A stretch of DNA of 64,000 nucleotides from DATDEW01 sp046590205 (GTDB lineage: Bacteria > Bacteroidota > Ignavibacteria > Palsa-1295). Below are positions 43,816 to 53,430 of the stretch, piece after piece (the first letter of the stretch is position 1; each line of letters starts with the position of its first letter). The DNA is taken from assembly GCA_046590205.1 (NCBI GenBank), contig JBKJTT010000079.1, forward strand, positions 1 to 64,000. Reading direction: 5' to 3'. The notes below the pieces were generated by a model, which did not search any database, was not told where the DNA came from, and saw only the letters and a program-made list of their open reading frames with translations. Made by a program: the position numbers and the translations under genes.

Positions 43816-45828
43816 TTGCTACGACGAAATTTCAACATAACGTTGCCAAACAAATTTATTTATCTCGCGACCTTCGTCGTATTCATTACGGTATCCCTTC
43901 ATGCTCAAACAAAAGAAGAAGTATTGAAGCTAGCTCGCTCCGGCTATGAACTTGAGCAGCAAGGGAAGTTGTCAGAAGCCCTTTTCCAGTATAACAAATG
44001 TATTGCCGCTGACCCAAAGTATCCGTATCCCGTTCAACGGATAGCTGCGATGTACCAAAAGCTTCGCAACTACCCGAAAGCCATTCAGTTCTATCAGCGT
44101 GCGATTGCACTTGATTCATCATTTGATGATTACAACTATCTGAACCTTGCGCTCTCCTATAAGCAGATGAAGAAGTTCGATAGCGCACTCTATGCGTATC
44201 GTAACTTCACTCGCAAGATAAAGCCGGTCTTAAAAGAAGATACGTTAGCGATGCAAGATGCGCTCTTCTATACTACGTACCTTGAAAAGAGCGCAGAGCT
44301 TCGTGAGATGCCGAAGAATACCGATGACCCCGAAGCCGTCGGTGCGATCAATTCTGCTTTCTGGGATTTCGCTCCTTCTATTCGTGCCGATGGTAAACTA
44401 TTGACGTTTACCTCTCGCCGCCAATCAACGAATAATCAGAGGATGAGCGACACGAAAGATTATGGCGATGATATCTTTTATTCAGTGAAGGATAGTGCGG
44501 CTATGTGGAATGCTCCGAAGGCAGCACCATCGCCTGTTAATTCGCCTGATGATGAAGGCGTTGCGTCGCTTGCGCGAGATGGCCAAACAGTGTTCTTCTC
44601 AATTTGCCGCAGACCTGACGGTGTAGGAGATTGTGACCTTTATTATTCAGAGCTCAATGGTACCACCTTCAGCCAGCCAAAGAATCTTGGTCGCTCGGTG
44701 AATGCTCGTGAATGGGATGGGCAGCCGTCTATTTCTTCCGATGGTGGGCAGCTTTACTTCTCTTCAAAGCGTAGGAATTCGATTAATGGCTCGGAAGATA
44801 TTTGGGTATCGTACAAGAATACAGATGGTACGTGGGGTATGCCGTTGAACTTGGGTGATGTGATAAATACACCCATGAGCGAGCGCTCTCCATTTCTTGC
44901 CGCAGATGGAAAGACATTATATTTCTCATCGAACGGGCATCCGGGCTATGGCGATCACGACTTGTTCGTCTCCCGCAAACAACCCGATGGCACATGGAGC
45001 ATTCCGGAGAATCTTGGCTCTCCGATAAATACTTCAGGTGAAGATGAATATCTAACGATACCTGCTCGCGGCGATAAGATACTCTACTCATCGCAGCAAG
45101 ACGGAAATGATTATAATATCTACGAAGCAAAGCTTCCGCCTTCACTTCAACCGGCACCTGTTACCCTTGTAGCAGGGCATGTGTATGATAAGCGAACAAA
45201 GAAGCCACTTGGCGCAAAGCTTGAGGTGACGAATTTGGAAAAGGATGAGTTGCTTGCAACATATAACTCCAACAGCGAGACAGGCGAGTTCTTCATAACA
45301 TTGCCGATGGGGTTTGAGTATGGTATTACTGCGACCGCGCCGAACTATGCTTTTTTCTCTGAGAACTATACTCCTGCCGATACTTCACTCTATAAAGAAA
45401 TATCATATTCTTTGTATCTGACGCCGATCGACACTAATCAGATTGCAGCTAACACTGGTGGTAACGAAGGTGACAGTGTAACCATCATTCCGCTCAATAA
45501 TATCTTTTTTGACTTTAACAAAGCCACCCTTCGCCCCGAATCGCAGACGGAGATGAAGAACGTTGCTGCGTTCTTGAGAGAGTATCCGAAGCTGAAGGTT
45601 GAAATATCGGGGCATACCGATAGTGTCGGTACAGAAACGATTAACAAAACACTTTCACAACAGAGAGCAGATGCAGTGCGTGAATTTATTGTCAAGAGCG
45701 GCATTGCTTCAGCTCGCATCACTGCTCGCGGCTATGGAGCATCGCGCCCTGTTGCACCGAATGATAGCGAAGAGAACAGGCAGAAGAATCGCCGAACGGA
45801 ATTCCGAATTTTGAATAAAAAGAAATGA
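43816..45828 (+). CDS. PorE-like protein: TPR, PD40 propeller, carboxypeptidase-like and OmpA domains
   Basis: A 670-residue exported protein. Signal peptide (FIYLATFVVFITVSLHAQ), TPR region at about 32-130, a WD40-like PD40 propeller at about 165-430 (GQPSISSDGGQLYFSSKR, FLAADGKTLYFSSNGHPG), a carboxypeptidase-regulatory-like domain at about 455-535, and an OmpA domain at about 560-668 (IFFDFNKATLRPES, VEISGHTDSVGTE, RGYGASRPVAPNDSEE). This exact order is that of PorE, the peptidoglycan-anchored T9SS component of Porphyromonas, fitting the many T9SS cargo genes here. Start is TTG at 43816; no ATG precedes the signal peptide. nadD overlaps by four bases. Confidence 0.8.
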   Translation: MLRRNFNITLPNKFIYLATFVVFITVSLHAQTKEEVLKLARSGYELEQQGKLSEALFQYNKCIAADPKYPYPVQRIAAMYQKLRNYPKAIQFYQRAIALDSSFDDYNYLNLALSYKQMKKFDSALYAYRNFTRKIKPVLKEDTLAMQDALFYTTYLEKSAELREMPKNTDDPEAVGAINSAFWDFAPSIRADGKLLTFTSRRQSTNNQRMSDTKDYGDDIFYSVKDSAAMWNAPKAAPSPVNSPDDEGVASLARDGQTVFFSICRRPDGVGDCDLYYSELNGTTFSQPKNLGRSVNAREWDGQPSISSDGGQLYFSSKRRNSINGSEDIWVSYKNTDGTWGMPLNLGDVINTPMSERSPFLAADGKTLYFSSNGHPGYGDHDLFVSRKQPDGTWSIPENLGSPINTSGEDEYLTIPARGDKILYSSQQDGNDYNIYEAKLPPSLQPAPVTLVAGHVYDKRTKKPLGAKLEVTNLEKDELLATYNSNSETGEFFITLPMGFEYGITATAPNYAFFSENYTPADTSLYKEISYSLYLTPIDTNQIAANTGGNEGDSVTIIPLNNIFFDFNKATLRPESQTEMKNVAAFLREYPKLKVEISGHTDSVGTETINKTLSQQRADAVREFIVKSGIASARITARGYGASRPVAPNDSEENRQKNRRTEFRILNKKK

Positions 45829-46406
45829 AAAAGATAGGTATATTCGGAGGCGCATTTGACCCACCACACATCGGGCATCTCATTGCGGCTCAATACGCAG
45901 CAGAGCAGCTATCCCTTGATAAGGTTATCTTTGTGCCTTCGGGAAATCATCCATTTAAAGAAGGTACGCTTGTTGCATCAGCTGAGCAGCGTTTTGCAAT
46001 GACAAAGCTTGCTATCGCCGGAAATCCTATCTTTGATGTAAGTGATGTTGAGATTCGCAAGGAAGGGAAGTCGTACACGTTCGAGACACTAGAATATTTT
46101 AGCACACTCTATCCTGATGGTACATTGTCATTCCTCATCGGCACTGATAATATACGAGATTTTTCCTCATGGAAACATCCTGAAAAGATCGTTGAGCTTG
46201 CTACCGTGGTTGTGCTCAATAGGGAAGTCGTTCGTATCCCTAAACAAGAGAATGAGTTTATGACGCGGTTTCTTTACCTTGATACTCCGACGATAGAAAT
46301 ATCTTCAACAGAAGTACGCAACCGCCTTGCCGAACATAAAACTGTTCGCTATATGATTAGAAATGGTGTAGAGCTGTTTCTTGATATGACGGGATTGTAT
46401 AGATAG
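45825..46406 (+). CDS. nadD: Nicotinate-nucleotide adenylyltransferase
   Basis: A 193-residue enzyme of NAD synthesis. The N-terminal GIFGGAFDPPHIGHLIAAQYA holds the GxxxPxHxGH nucleotidyltransferase motif; FVPSGNHPFKEG, SFLIGTDNIRDFSSWK and the C-terminal IEISSTEVRNRLAE (SxTxxR-like, here SSTEVR) are typical. It is last in the argS-corC-PorE-like unit, overlapping the previous gene by four bases, and converges with the carboxyltransferase gene. Confidence 0.94.
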   Translation: MKKIGIFGGAFDPPHIGHLIAAQYAAEQLSLDKVIFVPSGNHPFKEGTLVASAEQRFAMTKLAIAGNPIFDVSDVEIRKEGKSYTFETLEYFSTLYPDGTLSFLIGTDNIRDFSSWKHPEKIVELATVVVLNREVVRIPKQENEFMTRFLYLDTPTIEISSTEVRNRLAEHKTVRYMIRNGVELFLDMTGLYR

Positions 46407-46411
46407 TGCTC

Positions 46412-48073
46412 TTACGTCTGTATCACTCCCGGATTGAACCTCGGAATATCGGGATTATGGCTTGCCATCTCGATTCCGAGGGAGATTATTTCTCTCGTCC
46501 GGCGAGGGTCAATGACTCCATCTGTCCATAGTCGTGCAGCTCCGTAGAGTGCATGGGTTTGGCTATCATAGCGGTCTTGAATTTCTTTGAGCATTTCTTT
46601 CTGCTTCTCTTCGGTGATTTGCTCGCCCAATTTTTGCAATGATGCAATCTTTATTGAGAGCAACGTCTTTGATGCAGAAGCTCCGCTCATTACTGCAAGC
46701 TGTGAGTTATGCCAGCTATAAATAAGACGCGGGTCATACGCTTTCCCACACATTGCATAGTTACCTGCGCCATACGAATTGCCTACGATGAACGTAAACT
46801 TAGGTACAACGGAATTCGCAACAGCATTTACCATCTTAGCACCATCTTTAATGATGCCGCCATGTTCACTTCGTGAGCCGACCATAAATCCGGTGACATC
46901 TTGTAGAAAGACAAGTGGTATCATGCGTTGGTTGCAGTTCATGATAAAACGCGCGGCTTTATCGGCTGAATCGGAATAGATAACTCCGCCAACTTGCATC
47001 TCGCCTTTGGCAGTTTTAATAACGCTTCTTTGGTTTGCAACGATACCGACAGCCCAGCCGTCAATGCGAGCATAGGCAGTCACTATCGTTTTACCATACC
47101 CTGCTTTGTACTCATCTATCTCACTCTTATCAACTAATCGAGCTATGATTTGATGTGTGTCGTATTGTTTTACGGTGGTTGTAGGGAGGATACCAAGAAG
47201 ATCATCAGCAGAATACTTCGGTGGTGCCGAGGCAATTCTATCGAAACCAGCTTTTGGTTTTTCTCCTATCTTGGAGATAAGAGAGCGAACGGTCTCAATA
47301 CATACTTCATCGTTTGGCATTTTATAATCAGTAACGCCACTAATCTCGGAATGTACTTTCGCACCGCCCAAACTTTCATTATCTATTTTTTCGCCAATAG
47401 CCGCTTCTACAAGTGCGCTTCCAGCGAGAAACACATGCCCTGTTCCTTCAACGATAAGTGCTTCATCGCTCATGATGGGGAGATATGCTCCGCCTGCTAC
47501 GCATGGTCCCATAATAGCGGCGATCTGGATAATGCCCATCGAACTCATAATAGCATTGTTGCGGAATTGTCTGCCGAAATGCTCTTTGTCGGGGAATATC
47601 TCATCTTGCATCGGCAGGAACACTCCTGCGCTATCAACGAGATAAATAATAGGGAGCTTATTCTCGATAGAAATTTCCTGCGCTCGTAGATTCTTCTTCG
47701 CTGTCATCGGAAACCATGCACCTGCTTTGACAGTCGCATCGTTTGCAACGATCATACAAAGCTTTCCGCTGACTCGCCCGATACCCGTTACTACTCCTGC
47801 CGATGGTGCTCCGCCTTCGGCTTTATACATTTCATGTGCTACAAAAAGTCCCAACTCCTCGAAGTTTGTCCCTTTATCAATGAGGAGTTCGATGCGTTCG
47901 CGGGCAGTTAGTTTGCCTTTTTCATGCTGTTTCTCTATGTTCTTCTTACCACCTCCTAATCGAACTTTTACTGCAAGTTCTTCGAGTTTGCGGAGTTCTT
48001 CGATGTGGTAAGAGAAATTAGCTGAAACTGCAGCGTTCGCCTGGTCGATTTCTTTGCCTACTGTTTGAGACAT
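46412..48073 (-). CDS. Acyl-CoA carboxylase carboxyltransferase beta subunit (methylcrotonyl-CoA-like)
   Basis: A 553-residue crotonase-fold carboxyltransferase. GKLTARERIELLIDKGTNFEEL opens the N-domain; VTGIGRVSGKLCMIVANDATVKAG, IYLVDSAGVFLPMQDEIFPD, GPCVAGGAYLPIMSDE and VFLQDVTGFMVGS follow. The QDEIFPD and HFGRQF segments resemble methylcrotonyl-CoA carboxylase beta more than propionyl-CoA carboxylase beta, suggesting leucine breakdown, though substrate is unproven. The biotin carboxylase gene is 10 kb away on the same strand and no biotin-carrier protein was found. Confidence 0.82.
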   Translation of the reverse strand: MSQTVGKEIDQANAAVSANFSYHIEELRKLEELAVKVRLGGGKKNIEKQHEKGKLTARERIELLIDKGTNFEELGLFVAHEMYKAEGGAPSAGVVTGIGRVSGKLCMIVANDATVKAGAWFPMTAKKNLRAQEISIENKLPIIYLVDSAGVFLPMQDEIFPDKEHFGRQFRNNAIMSSMGIIQIAAIMGPCVAGGAYLPIMSDEALIVEGTGHVFLAGSALVEAAIGEKIDNESLGGAKVHSEISGVTDYKMPNDEVCIETVRSLISKIGEKPKAGFDRIASAPPKYSADDLLGILPTTTVKQYDTHQIIARLVDKSEIDEYKAGYGKTIVTAYARIDGWAVGIVANQRSVIKTAKGEMQVGGVIYSDSADKAARFIMNCNQRMIPLVFLQDVTGFMVGSRSEHGGIIKDGAKMVNAVANSVVPKFTFIVGNSYGAGNYAMCGKAYDPRLIYSWHNSQLAVMSGASASKTLLSIKIASLQKLGEQITEEKQKEMLKEIQDRYDSQTHALYGAARLWTDGVIDPRRTREIISLGIEMASHNPDIPRFNPGVIQT

Positions 48074-48203
48074 TCGTCCGTTTTTCGGGTTATTAGGTTA
48101 ATATGAATTCATGCACTTACTTTTATGGGATTGTGTTTTATCAGTCCACAAATGCCTAAGTTGTGCGTAAAGCAAACACGAAATTTTACCTACATCGTTC
48201 AAA

Positions 48204-50705
48204 ATGAATCAATTCCGAACATTCCCCGGTGTCCTGTTGACAATAATCATCTCTTCTGGAGCAGTATTTGCCCAAGAGACTGATCCGCTTCAAGTAAAAA
48301 AATGGGGACTTGAACAACGTCTTATCGAACGCCAGAAGTATGAAGATTCATGGCGGTATTCAGGACCTGATTCAAACATTGATGCAGCCCGTCTTCGCGG
48401 CTTACAGCAATTTCTTTCGGTAAAGCGCAAACACTCTTCACAGCAAATACAAAGCGCACCCGCATGGGAACAAGTTGGTGGCTCACAGGACGGTGCCGTA
48501 AGCGGCAGACCTGCAGGTATTGCATTTGATCCTCGTACTCGTAATACTATCTATCTTGCTACTTCCGGTGGTGGACTTTGGAAAACAACCGATGGTGGGC
48601 AAGCATGGTTTTCATTAAGTGATTCTTGGTCGAGTTTTGCGACGGGTGATGTTGAAGTTGACCCAAAAAATCCTGATATAGTTTATGCAGGGACAGGTGA
48701 TCTCCATGACCAACCCGGTGACGGTATCTATAAATCGTATGACGGAGGACTTAATTGGACACGTATTAGTAACAGTTTAGTTGTTGGTCGGACGAGCCAG
48801 ATCGTAATTGATCCTGTCAATACAAATATCATTTATTTTGTATCGTCGAGCAGAGTTGTCAAATCAACTGATGCCGGTCAGACATGGGTTTCAAAATTAA
48901 CTGTAGCCGGAGTTCCGCACATGGTGATGGACCCGACAAATCCGACTAACCTTGTGGTTGGCGGCGGCGGGGAAATAGTCCGTTCAACTGACGGCGGCGA
49001 AACATGGACAAACGATCTTGCAGCGAATATCGGCAGTAAAGGGCGTATCACAATGGCGCTTTCAAAAAAAGACCCTTCGAAGTTATATGCAAGTGTTGGT
49101 GGTCCAAATGGAGCATCACGTGGTCTAGCTCGTTCAGTCGATAGTGGCAAAACATGGGTGCTCTCTGCACCAAATTCCGAATATATGGGGCAGCAGGCAT
49201 GGTATGATAATGCCTGTGCTGCAAGTCCGACAAATGCAAAAATTGCTGTTGTCGGTGGACTTGATGTTTGGAACACTAATGATAGCGGAAAAACACTCGT
49301 AAAGAAGTCAGAATGGACACGAACAAGTTCTTCAAATGACTATTGCCATGCTGATGTTCATGTTCTCGAATATTCACCGTTTAATGAGTTATTTGCACTC
49401 ACTGACGGCGGTGTTTTCGTGAGCAATAATAATGGCACAAGTTGGAAGCAATCACTCAATTCCAAGCTTTCTACTCTTCTGTTCGTAGGTGCTGATGCAG
49501 CCCCTGATTTCTCCTATGTAATCGGCGGTACACAAGATAATGGTATTAATCGCGCTCTTGAAGGTGCGGCGACATTTAAGTATGTAAAAGGTGGTGATGG
49601 CGGAAGAACATTCATCTCCCAGACAGGTCCGCAGACAGTATATTCAACATATATCGGTGCTCACCTCCGTATTTCACCTGAAGCAGGTCTATCTTGGCTT
49701 CCGGGAGTGATCGGGAGTACGCAAGAGAACATGATACCGATAACAAGTTCTTTGCTGACCGAAGGTGCTCCGTTCTACATGTACTACGATGTGTGTGAAA
49801 CTGACGGTGGTGCGATAGCTCTCTGCGGCAATCAACGTTTGTATTATTCATTTGACGGATGCGCTACGCTTGATACTATCTCAAAGAGCGGTACATTTTC
49901 AGGCGGACTTCGTACCGTCCATATTGCCAAAGGCGATGCATCGACTCTCTATGTCGGAGCGGCTGGAGGAAATACATATACAACACGTACGGCAAGTTCA
50001 CCATGGACAAAATCAACGACTAAAATTGGTACTGTTTCCGGTTTTACAACGGATATCAATGATGCTTGTAAGGTATATGCCGTAACAAGTGGTTATGGTG
50101 GCAAGCATTTCTTCCGCTCGACTGATTGTGGCACAACCTGGGAATCACCCGATGTAAATCTTCCTGATCTTGATACACGTACTATTGCTCGCGCTCCAAA
50201 TGGCGACTTATTTATTGGACATACTTACGGTGTCATGCGTTCGATAGATAACGGAGTAACATGGGAATCGCTTCGTGACGGTTTTCCTCTCTGTGATGTT
50301 CGTAAGCTGCAAGTTCGAGGGACCAACAACGAGTATCTCCTTGCCGCAACCTACGGACGCGGACTATTTCGTATTAACATTGCCGATCTTCCGAGAACAA
50401 TTGCTAACACATCTGTTAGCTCAGAAGCCAAAAATTCAAAGCTGAAGATAACATCTCTTACGCCAAATCCGGTAACATCTATCGGCATGTTGAGTCTTAA
50501 TTATGAAGTAAAAGAAGGCGGTGAACTTCGTGCCGAGATATATGATGAGACCGGAAAACAGGTTCGTACATTCGGTGCAATGTACGCTTCTTCAGGAAGC
50601 GGAAAGCTCGAAGGGACGGTAACAGGTCTTTCTTCAGGTGCCTATTTTATGGTAGTTACAGCAAATGGTGAGGCGATAACGCAGAAATTCATTATCAATA
50701 AATAA
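48204..50705 (+). CDS. Sortilin/BNR-repeat protein with T9SS type A sorting domain
   Basis: An 833-residue secreted protein. Signal peptide (GVLLTIIISSGAVFAQ) followed by multiple BNR/VPS10-sortilin-like blades with the Asp-box pattern S-x-D-x-G-x-T-W (KTTDGGQAWFSL, KSYDGGLNWTRI, RSTDGGETWTND, RSIDNGVTWESL), predicted to form two beta-propellers as in xyloglucanase-like glycoside hydrolase 74 proteins. The sorting domain starts at about residue 752 (LTPNPVTSIGML, IYDETGKQVRTFG, TQKFIINK). Catalytic function cannot be confirmed. A terminator follows at 50748. Confidence 0.82.
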   Translation: MNQFRTFPGVLLTIIISSGAVFAQETDPLQVKKWGLEQRLIERQKYEDSWRYSGPDSNIDAARLRGLQQFLSVKRKHSSQQIQSAPAWEQVGGSQDGAVSGRPAGIAFDPRTRNTIYLATSGGGLWKTTDGGQAWFSLSDSWSSFATGDVEVDPKNPDIVYAGTGDLHDQPGDGIYKSYDGGLNWTRISNSLVVGRTSQIVIDPVNTNIIYFVSSSRVVKSTDAGQTWVSKLTVAGVPHMVMDPTNPTNLVVGGGGEIVRSTDGGETWTNDLAANIGSKGRITMALSKKDPSKLYASVGGPNGASRGLARSVDSGKTWVLSAPNSEYMGQQAWYDNACAASPTNAKIAVVGGLDVWNTNDSGKTLVKKSEWTRTSSSNDYCHADVHVLEYSPFNELFALTDGGVFVSNNNGTSWKQSLNSKLSTLLFVGADAAPDFSYVIGGTQDNGINRALEGAATFKYVKGGDGGRTFISQTGPQTVYSTYIGAHLRISPEAGLSWLPGVIGSTQENMIPITSSLLTEGAPFYMYYDVCETDGGAIALCGNQRLYYSFDGCATLDTISKSGTFSGGLRTVHIAKGDASTLYVGAAGGNTYTTRTASSPWTKSTTKIGTVSGFTTDINDACKVYAVTSGYGGKHFFRSTDCGTTWESPDVNLPDLDTRTIARAPNGDLFIGHTYGVMRSIDNGVTWESLRDGFPLCDVRKLQVRGTNNEYLLAATYGRGLFRINIADLPRTIANTSVSSEAKNSKLKITSLTPNPVTSIGMLSLNYEVKEGGELRAEIYDETGKQVRTFGAMYASSGSGKLEGTVTGLSSGAYFMVVTANGEAITQKFIINK

Positions 50706-50977
50706 ACCATAAATAGCTTTATATCAATAGAATACAGTGATCGTTTGGTGTGCTCTGTAGGTAGGGCACACTTTTATGACCAAAATAATTTGTAACAAAA
50801 TGTGGGTCTCGCGGTACTTATATATAAAGCAAACGCTTTTTAATTCATTCACTTAAAACATTTAGCAGTCTATCGAAAAAAATTGATACTATTTCATCCT
50901 TGGGCTTTTTCAAGGTTTCCGGGGATAACGAATGTAAGTAACTAACTCATTCTTGTATCATAAACGTATAGACTGAC
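50706..50977. other. Intergenic 272 bases: terminator plus leader of the small unknown gene
   Basis: After the terminator at 50748-50775 the stretch is AT-rich. Two small hairpins are visible (AAAGC/GCTTT near 50837 and CCTTG/CAAGG near 50898). I recognise no riboswitch or small-RNA family. Confidence 0.4.
50748..50775 (+). terminator. Rho-independent terminator
   Basis: GTGTGCTC (50748-50755) pairs with GGGCACAC (50764-50771, one G-T pair) and is followed by TTTT. It closes the sortilin-like gene. Confidence 0.65.
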
Positions 50978-51319
50978 ATGAACACTTCTGTATCTTTCGA
51001 CCAAACCGCAGCTTTCGCTGTCCTCACCGATCTCGGTAATGTCCGCACAGGCATCCGTAACGGTAAAGAAAACCCCCTCGCAAATGTTGTCCCCGACGAC
51101 GTATATAACGTCCTTCGCGCTAACGATCTCATCAACGAAAAAGCATTGCGCGATTATGTGATCCGCTCGATGTTCTTGCGTTTGAAAGATGAGGGCAAAC
51201 TAAAAACAGCCGAAGCTATTCGTACGCTTATGGATATGTATCCATACTTGCAGTACGACACTATCCGCAAGATCGTGTACAAGGTGTATCCGACCAGTTC
51301 TCGGAAATCAATGATCTGA
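50978..51319 (+). CDS. Small conserved-looking protein of unknown function
   Basis: A 113-residue cytosolic protein that I do not recognise. It has no signal peptide or membrane helix. The sequence is mostly helix-forming: an N-terminal stretch (FDQTAAFAVLTDLGNVRTGI), a basic central helix (VIRSMFLRLKDEGKLKTAEA) and a Tyr-rich end (MYPYLQYDTIRKIVYKVYP). The IxxAEAIRTLMDMYPYLQYDTI segment could be a small helix-turn-helix, but this is a guess. It is flanked by a terminator upstream and a large inverted repeat downstream, so it is transcribed alone. Codon use matches the neighbours. Confidence 0.6.
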   Translation: MNTSVSFDQTAAFAVLTDLGNVRTGIRNGKENPLANVVPDDVYNVLRANDLINEKALRDYVIRSMFLRLKDEGKLKTAEAIRTLMDMYPYLQYDTIRKIVYKVYPTSSRKSMI

Positions 51320-51321
51320 TC

Positions 51322-51391
51322 TTTCTCTGCGACCTTTGCGTCTTTGCGGTTAATTTCTTTGAATCGCAGAGACGCAGAGAACGCAAAGAAA
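51322..51391. repeat. Long imperfect inverted repeat (27-base arms)
   Basis: Left arm 51322-51348 and right arm 51365-51391 pair at 22 of 27 positions around a 16-base loop. Each arm is itself built of short repeats (TTTGCG/TCTGCG units). It lies between the small unknown gene and the convergent uvrB stop and could act as a terminator; sequences of the form CTCTGCGTCTTTGCGG are also a dispersed intergenic repeat. Confidence 0.65.
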
Positions 51392-51396
51392 ATCCG

Positions 51397-53430
51397 CTAA
51401 GATAAGTACAACTTCTCTATCTTCCGAATCTCATCCCTAAGTTCTGCTGCTTGCTCGAAGGCAAGTTCTGCCGCCGCTGCTTCGAGGTCTATCTTGAGTC
51501 TTGCAACGAGGTCTTTAATATCAGCCAGATCCATTTTCTTTAGGACTTCCTCCGGTGTAAAACCTTTTGGCGGACGTTTATCTTTTATCTCATCAAGTCG
51601 GTCTTGACGTTTCGAGGCAACATCGGCTACTGATGTTGATTGCATAATCTCGTCATGTGTCTTGAAGATCGTTGTCGGAGTGATACCATGCTTGGTATTA
51701 TAATCTTCCTGAATGATTCTCCGGCGCGCTGTTTCATCTATCACTGCTTTCATCGAACGGGTAATTCTATCAGCGTAGAATATCACAAGCCCCTCGACAT
51801 TACGTGCGGCTCTGCCTGATGTCTGCATCAGCGCCTTTTCGCTACGCAAGAATCCTTCTTTATCAGCATCAATAATTGCTACAAGCGAAACTTCCGGCAT
51901 ATCAAGCCCTTCGCGCAACAGGTTCACGCCGACGAGTACATCGAAGACACCGAGACGCAGATCGCGGATGATCTCCACTCGTTCGAGCGCATCGATTTCC
52001 GAATGCAAGTACCTGACTCGTACACCAACCTTATTATAATAATCTGCAAGGTCTTCTGACATACGCTTCGTGAGTGTTGTCACAAGAATGCGCTCATTCT
52101 TCGCTACACGTTTGCGTATCTCTTCGAGCAGGTCATCTATTTGATTCTTTATCGGGCGAACTTCTATCTGCGGGTCAAGCAAACCTGTCGGGCGAATGAT
52201 CTGCTCGACGACCACACCCTTCGCATCGGCTACTTCATAATCATCAGGCGTTGCGCTGACGTACACTATCTGGTCAACCATCTTCTCGAACTCATCGAAG
52301 TTGAGCGGACGGTTATCAAGTGCGCTCGGCAGGCGGAAGCCATGCTCGACGAGCGTTGTCTTGCGTGCCCTGTCACCGGCGAACATTCCGCGTACTTGCG
52401 GAAGAGTTTGATGCGATTCATCTACGATGAGCAAGAAATCATCGGGGAAGTAATCAAGCAGAACTGACGGACGCTCGCCTGGCTTACGACCTGCAAGATG
52501 CCGCGAATAATTCTCGATGCCCGAGCAGTACCCAAGCTCTTTCATCATCTCGATGTCAAGTCGTGTGCGCTGCTCGATGCGCTGCGCTTCTAACAACTTT
52601 CCTTGCTTACGGAAATACGATAGCCGCTCTTCAAGCTCTGCCTCTATTGCAACGATCGCTCGCTCAAGCTGGGGACCGGTCGTCAGGAAGTGTTTTGCGG
52701 GATAGATATATGCGCGGTCTGTTTCGGCAATTACTTTGCCGCGGACACGCTCGATGAGTGATATCTTCTCTAACTCATCGCCGAAGAACTCGAAACGGAA
52801 ACCGTGGTCATCTTCTTGCGCAGGGATAACGTCAACAACATCACCGCGAACGCGGAATGCGCCGCGCTGAAACTCGACATCATTGCGTACATAATGTATC
52901 TCATGCAAGGCGCGCATGAACTCGTTGCGCTTTACCACATCGCCGACCTTCACCCGTATCATCTGCTTTGCGTACTCATCCGGCGCGCCGATACCATAGA
53001 TGCACGACACCGATGCAATGATGATAACATCACTGCGCTCCTCCAAGAGTGCTGTTGTTGCTTTCAGGCGGAGGCGGTCTATCTCTTCGTTGATCGAAAG
53101 ATCTTTCTCGATGAACGTATCTGTTGCGGGGAGGTACGCTTCGGGCTGATAGTAATCGTAGTACGAGATAAAGAACTCGACGGCATTATTCGGGAAGAAC
53201 GACTTGAACTCGCTATAAAGCTGTGCGGCAAGCGTCTTGTTATGGCTAATGACAAGCGTCGGTTTGCCGTACTTCGCGATGACATTACTCATCGTGAACG
53301 TCTTGCCCGAACCCGTCACGCCCAGGAGGACCTGCGCCCTGTCTTTACGATTAATACCCTCGACAAGCTGCTTGATCGCCTCTGGCTGATCGCCGGAAGG
53401 TTTGTATTCTGAAACCAGTTGAAATTCCAT
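51397..53430 (-). CDS. uvrB: UvrABC system protein B
   Basis: A 677-residue nucleotide-excision-repair helicase. LLGVTGSGKTFTMSNVIA is Walker A, FFISYYDYYQPEAYLPATDTFIEKD is the adjoining family block containing the beta-hairpin Tyr residues, IVDESHQTLPQ holds the DEAD-like motif, VGVNLLREGLDMPEV and QTSGRAARNVEG are motifs V and VI. A C-terminal UVR domain (AAAELAFEQAAELRDEIRKI) binds UvrC or UvrA. Length is normal. It is apparently transcribed alone. Confidence 0.96.
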   Translation of the reverse strand: MEFQLVSEYKPSGDQPEAIKQLVEGINRKDRAQVLLGVTGSGKTFTMSNVIAKYGKPTLVISHNKTLAAQLYSEFKSFFPNNAVEFFISYYDYYQPEAYLPATDTFIEKDLSINEEIDRLRLKATTALLEERSDVIIIASVSCIYGIGAPDEYAKQMIRVKVGDVVKRNEFMRALHEIHYVRNDVEFQRGAFRVRGDVVDVIPAQEDDHGFRFEFFGDELEKISLIERVRGKVIAETDRAYIYPAKHFLTTGPQLERAIVAIEAELEERLSYFRKQGKLLEAQRIEQRTRLDIEMMKELGYCSGIENYSRHLAGRKPGERPSVLLDYFPDDFLLIVDESHQTLPQVRGMFAGDRARKTTLVEHGFRLPSALDNRPLNFDEFEKMVDQIVYVSATPDDYEVADAKGVVVEQIIRPTGLLDPQIEVRPIKNQIDDLLEEIRKRVAKNERILVTTLTKRMSEDLADYYNKVGVRVRYLHSEIDALERVEIIRDLRLGVFDVLVGVNLLREGLDMPEVSLVAIIDADKEGFLRSEKALMQTSGRAARNVEGLVIFYADRITRSMKAVIDETARRRIIQEDYNTKHGITPTTIFKTHDEIMQSTSVADVASKRQDRLDEIKDKRPPKGFTPEEVLKKMDLADIKDLVARLKIDLEAAAAELAFEQAAELRDEIRKIEKLYLS

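Noticed and set aside
47150..47689. 179-codon plus-strand frame inside the carboxyltransferase gene
   Set aside because: The minus-strand carboxyltransferase has complete family motifs across it, so the plus frame is a shadow.
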